Positions 17,709-25,373 of a DNA stretch of 64,000 bases are shown in pieces. Origin of the DNA: DASPJL01 sp035628645 (GTDB lineage Bacteria; Bacteroidota; Bacteroidia; Cytophagales; Cyclobacteriaceae); the NCBI GenBank assembly GCA_035628645.1, contig DASPJL010000198.1, positions 51,461 to 115,460 of the forward strand, read 5' to 3'. The notes beneath the pieces are model-generated. The model ran no database searches, was not told the origin of the DNA, and saw only the letters and a list, made by a program, of their open reading frames with translations. A program made the translations under genes and the position numbers. Every line of letters begins with the position of its first letter. Position 1 is the stretch's first letter.

Positions 17709-17780
17709 TTAGAAATAGCTCACCCGGTCCAAAACTTTTTGGCAATGACCACGGCGACCAGAAGGCTATTCAAATTCATG
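17709..17780 (-). CDS. Second leader module: Val/Ile-rich leader peptide, reading frame broken
   Basis: From ATG 17780 the frame reads MNLNSLLGRRGHCQKVLDR... and stops at TAA (17709-17711). The +1 frame over the same bases reads LVAVVIAKKFWTG and stops at TGA (17720-17722). This stretch aligns with IAVVVAVKNC of the first leader, and the DNA shares TCGCCGT followed by valine codons. One base too many in CTTCTT (about 17760-17765) would account for the switch. Either the leader carries a +1 insertion and is decaying, or it uses a frameshift, or the base is a sequence error. It is followed by a good terminator, so the module as a whole still looks like an attenuator. Confidence 0.45.
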
Positions 17781-17814
17781 AGTATATGATTATTTTTTTA
17801 TTCGTTAAATGGCA

Positions 17815-17844
17815 AAAAAAAACCCGGACTTTAGTGCCCGGGTT
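17815..17844 (-). terminator. First attenuator terminator
   Basis: On the minus strand AACCCGGGC pairs with GTCCGGGTT (one G-T wobble) around a short loop, followed by eight Ts. It begins 24 bases after the stop codon of the first leader peptide. CCCGG at the end of that leader (near 17873-17878) can pair with CCGGG of the 5' arm. That alternative would act as the antiterminator if a ribosome stalls on the valine codons. Confidence 0.85.
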
Positions 17845-17867
17845 AAATCTTTTATAAAATTAAAAAT

Positions 17868-17936
17868 CTACATACCGGGTCTGTTACAGTTTTTCACTGC
17901 GACAACAACGGCGATATTTAGATTCAGATTAAACAT
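17868..17936 (-). CDS. Branched-chain amino acid leader peptide (attenuator ORF 1)
   Basis: A 22-codon ORF (ATG 17936, TAG 17868-17870) that reads MFNLNLNIAVVVAVK, then NCNRPGM. Four of its codons are Val, one Ile and two Leu, clustered in the middle, as in leader peptides of ilv-type attenuators. It is immediately followed by an intrinsic terminator (17815-17844). A possible promoter, TTTG at 17975-17978 and TAATCTTG at 17947-17954 (minus strand, 20-base spacing), lies only a few bases upstream and would give a nearly leaderless message, so it is tentative. When charged Val/Ile tRNA is short, stalling here should favour the antiterminator and expression of the aminotransferase. Confidence 0.75.
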   Translation of the reverse strand: MFNLNLNIAVVVAVKNCNRPGM

Positions 17937-18017
17937 TTTCAGTGTACAAGATTAATTATTAAAATTTTTCAATCCAAAAATTTGACAACTTTTTAAAAGC
18001 TGTCAAATCTAAAATAG

Positions 18018-20126
18018 TTATTTCGGCAACACCTTAAATGTACTTTGCATAACATAGGCATGCCCCGGTACTGTACAAACAATGGTATAATCACCAGGAG
18101 TAGTTGGGGCCGTAAAGTAAATCGATTCTTTTGAGCCCGGTCCTAATAAGTTTGTATGGTACAATACCTTGTCAGAATTTGGGATATGATTCATTTCGGT
18201 TCCCTTTATACCTAAATTAATAGCCAGATTACCTACTTCAATAGCTGTACCCGGCATTACAATTACACAGTTATGAGGCATATCATCATTGTTATTAAAG
18301 GTTAATTTAACTTTGCTTCCGGCTTTAACTTCCACCTTTGTCACATCATACTTTAATCCTGGCTTGGTACCAATCTTAATTTCAGCGTCAGGCTTTGACC
18401 AACCTTTGGGAAGAGAAGTAACCCGTTTGGCAGAACTAGCTTTTGATTTTTGATTTTTTCCTTTGCTTGTTTCAACTACCCCTTGGTTCATATTATGTCC
18501 CATATGGGCAGTTTCCAGCTTTTGTCCTTCTGGAATATTATTCAAAGTATAATAAGTAACAGGATGAATTAGAGGCAATTGTGAATCAGAGATCACATCA
18601 TTCAACCTGATTTCGTGAATATACTTTTCCCTTAAATTGTCTACTACAATTCTTGCCTTGAGCCCATCTTCTGATACAACCACTGCTCTAACGGCACAAC
18701 TTTCATCATTTATTGGAGGACTACCGTAAACAGGATGATATTTATAGATAAAGCTTGTAACCTGATAAGAAGCCGGGTTACCGGCAGTAGCCTTATTGAC
18801 AGGCATTGTAAATTCTAATTCAAATCCATCCGGTTGAGCTCTGACAGCTTTTATTTCGAAAGGCACCTTTCCTGTCCATTTAAGCTTTTGCAACCCATAA
18901 GGTTCGCTACCAGTTGAACCCCATCCTCTGTTGGTCATACCTATGAACAGCCCGTCTTTTGCCCAATCCAGTCTCATTACGCCTGAAGAAAAACCTTCTC
19001 TAAAAGGAAATACTGCGCCTTGGTATTCACCTTTAACCTTTTCCAAAAACACCCTGTTGATCTTGCTTTGACCTTGGTCACCAACCAAAACTTGTCCTGT
19101 AAATGGCCCAAAATTTTCCTTCGTTATTGCAATTATATCTGAAGTCGAAACTCCCATAACATAATGAGGTATCCAAACAGAAGGGATTTTGATCGCAGGA
19201 AAATCTTCAGCCACCTTGAAGAAAGGCGTCCCTTTTTCCGTCGTATCATCTTCTATTTTTTCGGGCTTTTCCCCTGGTTTTGCAAACCTTGGATCTACCC
19301 TTGAATAAATATCTTTGTCAGAAAGCCTTACCGGTGATTCCGGACGATCTGCCCAAACCAGTCCTGCTGGATGCCCTGTAAAGTCACCTTCTTCCAAATA
19401 AGTAATAAAACCGGAGCCCATCCAGTCGCCTTGATTATCAGAATAAAAAAGATCGCCTTCAGCATTTAAGCCTAATCCGGCTGGAGACCGCATCCCTGTA
19501 GCAAAAGGGGTTATTTTTCCATCCGGGGTGACCTTCTGAACCCAACCTCTCCAAGGTACCATACTGTATCCGCGCCACCATTCATGACCATAGAATCCAA
19601 CATTTCCAGATACATACATTGATCCATCTTTCTTTATGACCGGTCCGTATGAATATTCGTGATAGTTTCCTGAAACTGGCCAAGAAGCTACTGTTTCATA
19701 GACATCGGCTTTTTCATCGCCATCCTCATCAACTAATTTGGTCAGCTCTCCTCTTTGAGATAGATATAAAGCATTGTCCTTAAACTTCAACCCTAAAGGC
19801 TCATGAAGTCCTTTGGCAAATAATTTAAAAACGGGTTTGTCAATGTTTGTAACATCGATAATCCAAACTTCCCCTCTTCTTGTGGCGGCAGCCAATTTTC
19901 CATTTGGTAAAACGACCAAGCCCCCTACTTCGAGGACAATATCATCAGGAATAGGCACAGTAGAAATTTTATAATATTGTGCTTCCTGAGCATTATACGT
20001 TAATGCGGGAGTAGTTTCTTGCGAGAAAGAAGGGTAAGATATAGCCATCAATATTCCAACCAGTCCTACCGCAAATTTTTTCATTAAACTTTTAGTTCGA
20101 TTTATTACACAGTTCATGTTTTCCAT
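18018..20126 (-). CDS. Secreted sugar-dehydrogenase-like beta-propeller fused to an azurin/plastocyanin domain
   Basis: A protein of 702 residues from the first ATG, or 688 from Met15 (20084), which begins a standard signal peptide (MKKFAVGLVGILMAISYPSFSQ) and is the likelier start. Residues about 40-480 resemble the soluble glucose/sorbosone dehydrogenase beta-propellers (EVGGLVVLPNGKLAAATRRGEVW, GMRSPAGLGLNAEGDLFYSDNQGDW). The last 100 residues are a blue-copper domain with all four ligands visible: His in MPHNCVIVMPG, then Cys, His and Met in CTVPGHAYVM. Electrons from an oxidised substrate could pass straight to copper. It follows the 20146 gene by 19 bases on the same strand, so the two probably form one operon. 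Confidence 0.75.
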   Translation of the reverse strand: MENMNCVINRTKSLMKKFAVGLVGILMAISYPSFSQETTPALTYNAQEAQYYKISTVPIPDDIVLEVGGLVVLPNGKLAAATRRGEVWIIDVTNIDKPVFKLFAKGLHEPLGLKFKDNALYLSQRGELTKLVDEDGDEKADVYETVASWPVSGNYHEYSYGPVIKKDGSMYVSGNVGFYGHEWWRGYSMVPWRGWVQKVTPDGKITPFATGMRSPAGLGLNAEGDLFYSDNQGDWMGSGFITYLEEGDFTGHPAGLVWADRPESPVRLSDKDIYSRVDPRFAKPGEKPEKIEDDTTEKGTPFFKVAEDFPAIKIPSVWIPHYVMGVSTSDIIAITKENFGPFTGQVLVGDQGQSKINRVFLEKVKGEYQGAVFPFREGFSSGVMRLDWAKDGLFIGMTNRGWGSTGSEPYGLQKLKWTGKVPFEIKAVRAQPDGFELEFTMPVNKATAGNPASYQVTSFIYKYHPVYGSPPINDESCAVRAVVVSEDGLKARIVVDNLREKYIHEIRLNDVISDSQLPLIHPVTYYTLNNIPEGQKLETAHMGHNMNQGVVETSKGKNQKSKASSAKRVTSLPKGWSKPDAEIKIGTKPGLKYDVTKVEVKAGSKVKLTFNNNDDMPHNCVIVMPGTAIEVGNLAINLGIKGTEMNHIPNSDKVLYHTNLLGPGSKESIYFTAPTTPGDYTIVCTVPGHAYVMQSTFKVLPK

Positions 20127-20145
20127 TTCAGTTTAAAGGTTAGAA

Positions 20146-20910
20146 TTATAAGCTAATTGTATACTTTACATTAGCCTGTTTGCCTCCATCTACCAATAGG
20201 AGAAGTTCCTCACGTCCGTTAGATTCCCGAATGATCGGTTTGGCTTTACCTTCCAGCTTTAAAGTATAATTTTTCCCGGCAACTGTGTATGTGTTTTTCG
20301 ATGACTTCTTAATGTCTTTTCCTTCAGCCAGCAAAACGTATAGATTGGAAATTTCATTGTCGGAGGTTATCGAAAGTTCCCGGCTAAGTCCGTCCTTCGC
20401 TTCTGTAGGCAGCATTTTGTCTTCCACCTTCAGGTCATTCACTGAATAACTAAATGTAGGTCTTCCTGTCTTATCTACTTTGTAACCTTTAAATTTATAG
20501 CTTTTGGCAAAAGTTGCTGAGTCTGGCCAGATGGCATTTTTATCGCTAAGCATTGCAAAAACGGGAACATCAGAAATGTCCTTGGTTTCGGCAGACGTTT
20601 TAAAAAAACCTCCGCCACGATTTATCCACATTGGAGCAACATCTACAAATTCACCTTTCCAGACCTTCAGTAACGTTCCATTATCGGAATCAAATAAATA
20701 ATGAATGTTTGTTGGGTCGCCTACGGCTACTGCATGCGATTTTACCTTGTCATTATGTGAGGCAAAACACCTCAGCACATAGGCCTCATTTTTAACATCA
20801 AGAAGCATAGGTTTTCTTTCCTGCGCACTTATCTGAAATGTTATTGAGATTAAAAGGCAAAATAAAGACCATCTGCTTAAATGGCCTATGACATAATTTT
20901 TAATTTTCAT
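20146..20910 (-). CDS. Secreted protein of unknown function, partner of the cupredoxin fusion
   Basis: A 254-residue protein with a signal peptide (about 1-29, ending ISAQ) and no recognised catalytic motif. The mature part is beta-rich, with MWINRGGGFFKTSAE near residue 95, YKFKGYKVDKTGRPTFSY near 150 and a C-terminal KPIIRESNGREELLLLVDGGKQ. It is transcribed immediately before the blue-copper dehydrogenase-like gene, with a 19-base gap. A periplasmic or extracellular function linked to that oxidoreductase is therefore likely. Similar regions occur, from memory, beside or fused to cytochrome c and glucose-dehydrogenase modules in Bacteroidota and Planctomycetes, but no family name can be given. 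Confidence 0.6.
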   Translation of the reverse strand: MKIKNYVIGHLSRWSLFCLLISITFQISAQERKPMLLDVKNEAYVLRCFASHNDKVKSHAVAVGDPTNIHYLFDSDNGTLLKVWKGEFVDVAPMWINRGGGFFKTSAETKDISDVPVFAMLSDKNAIWPDSATFAKSYKFKGYKVDKTGRPTFSYSVNDLKVEDKMLPTEAKDGLSRELSITSDNEISNLYVLLAEGKDIKKSSKNTYTVAGKNYTLKLEGKAKPIIRESNGREELLLLVDGGKQANVKYTISL

Positions 20911-21202
20911 CTTTTGTCATTTAGGGTTGAAGTTTAGTTAATAATTATTCTAAAGTTTAAATCTATACCATAAAAAACATTCTGTCCATATGCAATTAAA
21001 AAAATTCAAAAGTCTTATAAAGAAATTATGCAGAAATTAACAATAAGAGATTATCTCTCAGCCTTTTTTAACAAATTAGAAAAACGATTCCCCGAATAAG
21101 AAGTTCATGTTTTGTTTTATGAATTTAAAAGAACAGAAAAGAGATGCTATTGTTTTATGAACGAAGAAGAAAATTTATTTATTTAAGGATTTTTCAGGAA
21201 TA

Positions 21203-21616
21203 TTATTCAGAATTAAATTTCCTTTGGGCCTTCTTTTCAGAATGAAGTTTCTTGCTTTTCAGTCTTTCCTGAACAGCCGATTTTCGAGGTTTCGTTTTCT
21301 TCCTTGCCTTTCTTTTAACTAACGCTGTATTAATAAGTATAAAAAACTTTTCCGTCACGTTCCTTTTGTTACCCAGTTGTGTTCTTTCCTGCTGAGAAGC
21401 AAGCGTCATAAAGCCTTCATTGTTGATCTTATTCTTTAATTTACTTTCTATCAGTTCTTTTTCTTCAGGACTTAATATTTGAGAATCCCGGACATGAAAC
21501 TTCAATTCTACTTTGGTAGAGACTTTATTCACATTTTGCCCTCCTGCACCGCCGCTTCGGGAAGTGTTGTAAGAAAATTCATTAAAAAATTCCGGATTTA
21601 AATTTTGAGAATACAT
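21203..21616 (-). CDS. arfB: Peptidyl-tRNA hydrolase ArfB (release-factor-like ribosome rescue)
   Basis: A 137-residue release-factor homologue that frees peptides from ribosomes stalled without a stop codon. The catalytic GGQ is at 25-27 within SRSGGAGGQNVNKVSTKVEL. The codon-recognition domains of RF1/RF2 are absent, and the C-terminus is a long basic tail (KRKARKKTKPRKSAVQERLK) that would thread into the empty mRNA channel. Length and layout match ArfB/YaeJ. It lies 14 bases downstream of the M23 peptidase gene on the same strand and may be read from its transcript. Confidence 0.92.
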   Translation of the reverse strand: MYSQNLNPEFFNEFSYNTSRSGGAGGQNVNKVSTKVELKFHVRDSQILSPEEKELIESKLKNKINNEGFMTLASQQERTQLGNKRNVTEKFFILINTALVKRKARKKTKPRKSAVQERLKSKKLHSEKKAQRKFNSE

Positions 21617-21630
21617 TATACAAAAATAAC

Positions 21631-22977
21631 CTAAAACCCCTGATTAATCCACCCTTGCTTATTTTGGTATTTCACCCACAAATAATTATTAAACTGCCCA
21701 TAAATTTCAATATGCTTTCCTACCTGAATGCTATCTTTTATTATTGCTGTAGAATCAGGGTAATCTAACACACTTACCTGATTTCTGGCAACTATTGTTT
21801 CGAACGGCTTTTCTATAGTTTTCACCTGATGAATGTTTACATAACCATGCTCATTATCAGGAAGCATTACCTTGTAAAAAGCGCCACTTAATCCTATAAT
21901 ATCTAACAGGGTATTTTTGACAAGTAGTTTCTTAAAATTTATAAGCCCTGACACCGAAGAGTTACCAGCAACAGAAGCATATAAAGGAGTGTCTTTATCT
22001 TTTGCTTTTACTAAAATATTTATAAAAGCAGCATTTCCTTTAATTTCCGGATAATCTGCGCTTTGGTTTGCTACAAATGGAAAAGGGTCAATAGCGCCCC
22101 GACCCCAGGTGTAAATTCCAAAGTGAAGATGAGGAGGAGTGGTTATTGCATTTCCTGTATTTCCTACCAAACCAAGGGTATCTCCTATTTCTACGCGTTC
22201 TCCTCTGGAAACCATCTGAGAATCCAAATGTGCATAATATAAGGTGTAATTTCTTTTTAAATCATTTAAAAGCACAACTTTACCTCCCAACCGATTTTCT
22301 TTTACGCTGGAAATACGGCCTTCACTAATCGCTACCACCGGGGTTCTTTTCGGAACGAAGATATCTATTCCTTCATGCTTACGTCTTCCCCCATCGCGGT
22401 CCATGCCAAAGAAGCTTCCGACTGTTTTACTGTCTCTTCCGGGAATTGGATAAGGTAAAGAAGGATTTTTGCTTATAGTAATGGTATATTTTCCTCCTCT
22501 TAGAAGCTCAGGCTGAATTCTTACTATAAAATTCTGGTCTTCTTCTACTTCATAACTTAGTTTTAATGTAGAATCTGCCGAAGAAATCGATCTGGATTTT
22601 TCATCCTCATAATTCTCTTCAAAGAGGTCAATAAAAATTCGGCCTGGGTTTCTCGACTCCCACTCGGCATTGATAAGAATAACTTCTCCTCTTCTTGCCG
22701 GAAACCTGAAACCCAATGCCCTTACTTTTTCTTCAGAAAAATATCCCACTTCCTTAAAAGGTGTTTCTACGCTTACTGTATCCTGTAATGCTCTTTTTCC
22801 CGCGTTGATCCACTCTTCCCCTATGGCCGTTTTTTCTATGTCTGCTTGTTTCAGTTGTTGAACATATTTTTCATAGGGCGATTTTGGTTCAAATAATTTT
22901 CCAACTTTTTTAGAACAGGAGGCAAACAATATCGATAAAGTAAAAAGGAGTATTGTACTTTTATTCACATACCACAT
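21631..22977 (-). CDS. M23 family metallopeptidase with SH3-like domains (lipoprotein)
   Basis: A 448-residue LytM/M23 endopeptidase homologue acting on peptidoglycan cross-bridges in the periplasm. The N-terminus is a lipoprotein signal (LLFTLSILFASC). The zinc-site pattern is intact: RRKHEGIDIFVPKRTPV supplies His and Asp, and PPHLHFGIY supplies the HxH. NLNGN-like glycine turns (GDTLGLVGNTGNAI) complete the barrel. After the peptidase, about residue 320 onward looks like two bacterial SH3 repeats ending WVKYQNKQGWINQGF, probably for wall binding. It is upstream of arfB by 14 bases. No regulatory signal was recognised upstream. Confidence 0.85.
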   Translation of the reverse strand: MWYVNKSTILLFTLSILFASCSKKVGKLFEPKSPYEKYVQQLKQADIEKTAIGEEWINAGKRALQDTVSVETPFKEVGYFSEEKVRALGFRFPARRGEVILINAEWESRNPGRIFIDLFEENYEDEKSRSISSADSTLKLSYEVEEDQNFIVRIQPELLRGGKYTITISKNPSLPYPIPGRDSKTVGSFFGMDRDGGRRKHEGIDIFVPKRTPVVAISEGRISSVKENRLGGKVVLLNDLKRNYTLYYAHLDSQMVSRGERVEIGDTLGLVGNTGNAITTPPHLHFGIYTWGRGAIDPFPFVANQSADYPEIKGNAAFINILVKAKDKDTPLYASVAGNSSVSGLINFKKLLVKNTLLDIIGLSGAFYKVMLPDNEHGYVNIHQVKTIEKPFETIVARNQVSVLDYPDSTAIIKDSIQVGKHIEIYGQFNNYLWVKYQNKQGWINQGF

Positions 22978-23123
22978 ATCTAAAAGTTTTAAGAATAACC
23001 TTCCTTTATAATTTGGAGTTCAGAATTTTTATGAAAAACTGATTTTTGTTTTGAAATAGAATATCTTGAGCCCTAAAGAATAAAAAAAGTCAAAATACTG
23101 ATAATATAAAATTAACTATTGCC

Positions 23124-24008
23124 ATGTATAAAATAGGAATAGACCTTGGAGGAACCAAAATTGAAGGCATTGTTCTGGATAAAAACCTGAAAGAAATCTT
23201 TCGAAAAAGAATTTCAACGGAACAGGAAAAAGGATATGACCACATATTAAACAGGATACACCTCCTTTACAATGAATTGGTTTCGTCTATAAACAAAAAT
23301 ACTCACACATTTGGAATAGGCACACCGGGAGCAATTTCCAAAAAGACAGGGCTACTCATAAATTCAAATACCAATTGCTTAAACAACAAGCCCTTTTTAA
23401 CAGACCTAGAACGGAAACTAGGAAAAAAAGTAGCCATCGAAAATGATGCAAACTGCTTTGCTATGGCAGAAGCGCTTATGGGAGCAGGCAAAGGCAAAGA
23501 CCTTGTCTTCGGCGTGATTATGGGTACTGGATGCGGAGGAGGCATAGTGTATAAAGGGCAATTATTTGCAGGACTACAAGGAATTTCCGGAGAATGGGGC
23601 CATATGACAATAGACCCCGAAGGCCCTGAATGTTATTGCGGAAAAAGAGGGTGCGTAGAAACATTTATATCAGGAGGAGGACTTGAAAAACTTTATTGGA
23701 AAACAACTTCTACAAAAAAACCACTTAAAGACATCATAGCAGATTGCAGAAATAGTGACCCTTTTGCAGTCAAATTCTTAGATGATTTTTTTAATCATTT
23801 CGGAAAAGCACTTTCAAATGTTATCAATATTCTTGACCCTGACGTGGTAGTGCTTGGTGGCGGAGTATCTAATGTAGAAGAATTATATACGAAGGGAATT
23901 GAAAAAGTAAAAGAATATGTTTTTAACGACACCCTTGAAACTCCCATTGTAAAAAATAAAACAGGAGATTCTGCAGGAGTTTGGGGAGCAGCGTTAATAG
24001 GAGTTTAA
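23124..24008 (+). CDS. ROK family sugar kinase
   Basis: A 294-residue ROK kinase, probably a hexokinase acting on glucose, fructose or an amino sugar. The phosphate-binding IGIDLGGTKIEG is at 4-15 and the catalytic Asp108 lies in IENDAN. The ROK zinc site is complete: His160 in EWGHM, then Cys170, Cys172 and Cys177 in CYCGKRGC. There is no N-terminal winged helix, so it is an enzyme rather than a NagC-like repressor. It stands alone, convergent with a small hydrophilic gene and separated from it by a clear bidirectional terminator. The exact sugar cannot be decided. Confidence 0.88.
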   Translation: MYKIGIDLGGTKIEGIVLDKNLKEIFRKRISTEQEKGYDHILNRIHLLYNELVSSINKNTHTFGIGTPGAISKKTGLLINSNTNCLNNKPFLTDLERKLGKKVAIENDANCFAMAEALMGAGKGKDLVFGVIMGTGCGGGIVYKGQLFAGLQGISGEWGHMTIDPEGPECYCGKRGCVETFISGGGLEKLYWKTTSTKKPLKDIIADCRNSDPFAVKFLDDFFNHFGKALSNVINILDPDVVVLGGGVSNVEELYTKGIEKVKEYVFNDTLETPIVKNKTGDSAGVWGAALIGV

Positions 24009-24041
24009 ATGTTGGATGATAATTTTGAATGTTATTCAGAA

Positions 24042-24073
24042 AACTTTCCAAAAGTTTTAACTTTTGGAAAGTT
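24042..24073. terminator. Bidirectional terminator after the ROK kinase gene
   Basis: AACTTTCCAAAAG at 24042-24054 and its exact reverse complement at 24061-24073 form a 13-bp stem with a 6-base loop. A/T runs lie on both sides, and it sits between convergent genes ending at 24008 and 24098. Confidence 0.85.
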
Positions 24074-24097
24074 AAAAAGGAAATTCAAATCCATCTC

Positions 24098-24286
24098 CTA
24101 TTGTTTCTTAGCAATAACAGGGTCTGAGTTATGATCTATACCAAATTCGTTTTCCGGCAGTTTGCCCGGTTCTTTTTCTTCATCCAATTTAGGCTCTCCA
24201 GTTGCACTCGGATTTAATTTATGTTTTTCATCTGCTAAAGGCGCTTTGGCTTTTTGTGTTGTTTTCCCCTTTTCCTGATTTTCCAT
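24098..24286 (-). CDS. Small hydrophilic protein of unknown function
   Basis: A 62-residue protein rich in Lys, Glu and Pro (MENQEKGKTTQKAKAPLADE at the start, PGKLPENEFGIDHNSDPVI near the end). It has no hydrophobic segment and no recognised domain, and is probably disordered. It is followed by the 24042-24073 terminator and lies 101 bases downstream of the four-helix-bundle gene on the same strand, which suggests a stress-related pair. Coding status is supported by position and composition only. Confidence 0.5.
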   Translation of the reverse strand: MENQEKGKTTQKAKAPLADEKHKLNPSATGEPKLDEEKEPGKLPENEFGIDHNSDPVIAKKQ

Positions 24287-24387
24287 AGCTCTTAAATTTT
24301 AAAATTTAATAAATCATACGAAACGATTTAAGATCGGGTTCTCATATGCAGGAATCTAAAGATAATCACAACTACATGGTATGAAAG

Positions 24388-24831
24388 CTACGCTGAGTTA
24401 AACTGAATTTTAATATTCTCATACGCCAATTCAATTTTTTCCCGTTGCTGATCTACCACTTTATAAAGTTCCTCGGGCAAGGCATGTTCCTCCATAATTT
24501 CATTATATCTATCCAGAGCTGCTTCCTCGCCGGATATACAGGAATCTAATATCTCTTTTTTATCCCCACTGGAAAGCGCTGATTTCCTGTCCATCCAAAG
24601 CTTGCGGGCCTCACTGAAACTTTGCCCGCCAAACAGATTTTTTTCAAAGTGATCATTATAAGGAGCGAGTTCCAGCGCAAAGTCTTCACTTTGTTTTACA
24701 TAACCTTCAAACAGTTCACTTAACTCATCGTCATCAACATATTGAGAAGCTCTTTCAAACCCTTCTTTTCTTTCACTTATTATTTTTATAAGTTCATGAA
24801 TTGCATCATTGCTTATATCACCTTTTGCCAT
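24388..24831 (-). CDS. PA2169-type four-helix-bundle protein (DUF2383)
   Basis: A 147-residue all-helical protein resembling the DUF2383/PA2169 ferritin-like family. The start, DAIHELIKIISERKEGFERAS, has the family's repeated helix pattern. Acidic and His residues are spaced across four helices (EGYVKQSEDFALEL, EEAALDRYNEIMEEHALPEELY). Such proteins are common in Bacteroidota and Proteobacteria, often in stress-response settings, and their biochemical function is not known. No signal peptide. It precedes the small hydrophilic gene at 24098 on the same strand. Confidence 0.75.
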   Translation of the reverse strand: MAKGDISNDAIHELIKIISERKEGFERASQYVDDDELSELFEGYVKQSEDFALELAPYNDHFEKNLFGGQSFSEARKLWMDRKSALSSGDKKEILDSCISGEEAALDRYNEIMEEHALPEELYKVVDQQREKIELAYENIKIQFNSA

Positions 24832-25055
24832 GGCTTCATTTTTAGGTTGAAATTAATAGCTATTTACTGCCAACAAACAAAAAATGTTGCTGTAAGTACT
24901 GTAAAATAACTTAAAGGAGAAAGGAAAAACGTTAATGACAAATAAAGCAAGTGGTCGGGAATAGGATTTCCCTGACAAAAAAAAGAATCAGAAAACTGAT
25001 CCTCTAAAATATCTTTTAAATAAGAAGAAAAATTATCTAAAGCGGAATGAATGTA

Positions 25056-25205
25056 TTATTTCTTAGTTTCGAAACTTTTTTTAATTTCTTCAACATCTAC
25101 ATTCTTGATTGTTGGCCTTGCGACTAACTGCTTTATTTTAGCCACTCTTGCTTTAGCAACAGATCTGTTTCTTTTTTCTTTTCTTTTTAGACGAGTAACT
25201 CCCAT
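25056..25205 (-). CDS. Small basic protein of unknown function, possibly ribosome- or RNA-associated
   Basis: A 49-residue ORF starting at ATG 25205 (MGVTRLKRKEKRNRSVAKA at the N-terminus). The first half is very rich in Lys and Arg. The second half has a PTIKNVDVEEIKKSF motif. From memory, short proteins with this TRLKRK...NVDVEEIK layout are conserved in Bacteroidota, but no function is known. The composition would suit nucleic-acid or ribosome binding. It is divergent from hisS with a 168-base gap. The overlapping plus-strand ORF is hydrophobic and was rejected as its antisense shadow. Confidence 0.65.
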   Translation of the reverse strand: MGVTRLKRKEKRNRSVAKARVAKIKQLVARPTIKNVDVEEIKKSFETKK

Positions 25206-25373
25206 TATGCTTTTAATTAAAAATGAACCGCAAATTTAGATTAGACAATCCAAATAAAAAATATATTTTTTAGATTTTTTTATAAAAGACAAATTTACAA
25301 ACGAATCACACCGCGAAAAGCGGAAACCAAGGTCTAATATTCTTAATTTCACATCTTAAATTTCATAATTAAG

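Noticed and set aside
21028..21186. Frame reading MQKLTIRDYLSAFFNKLEK, stop, then continuing open for 28 codons (plus strand)
   Set aside because: The in-frame TAA at 21097-21099 breaks it, there is no homology, and the region is A+T-rich. It is either a chance frame or too decayed to call.
25051..25239. 62-codon plus-strand ORF opposite the small basic gene
   Set aside because: Its Leu/Phe-rich translation is what the antisense of a Lys/Arg-rich gene gives. The minus-strand frame is much more protein-like.
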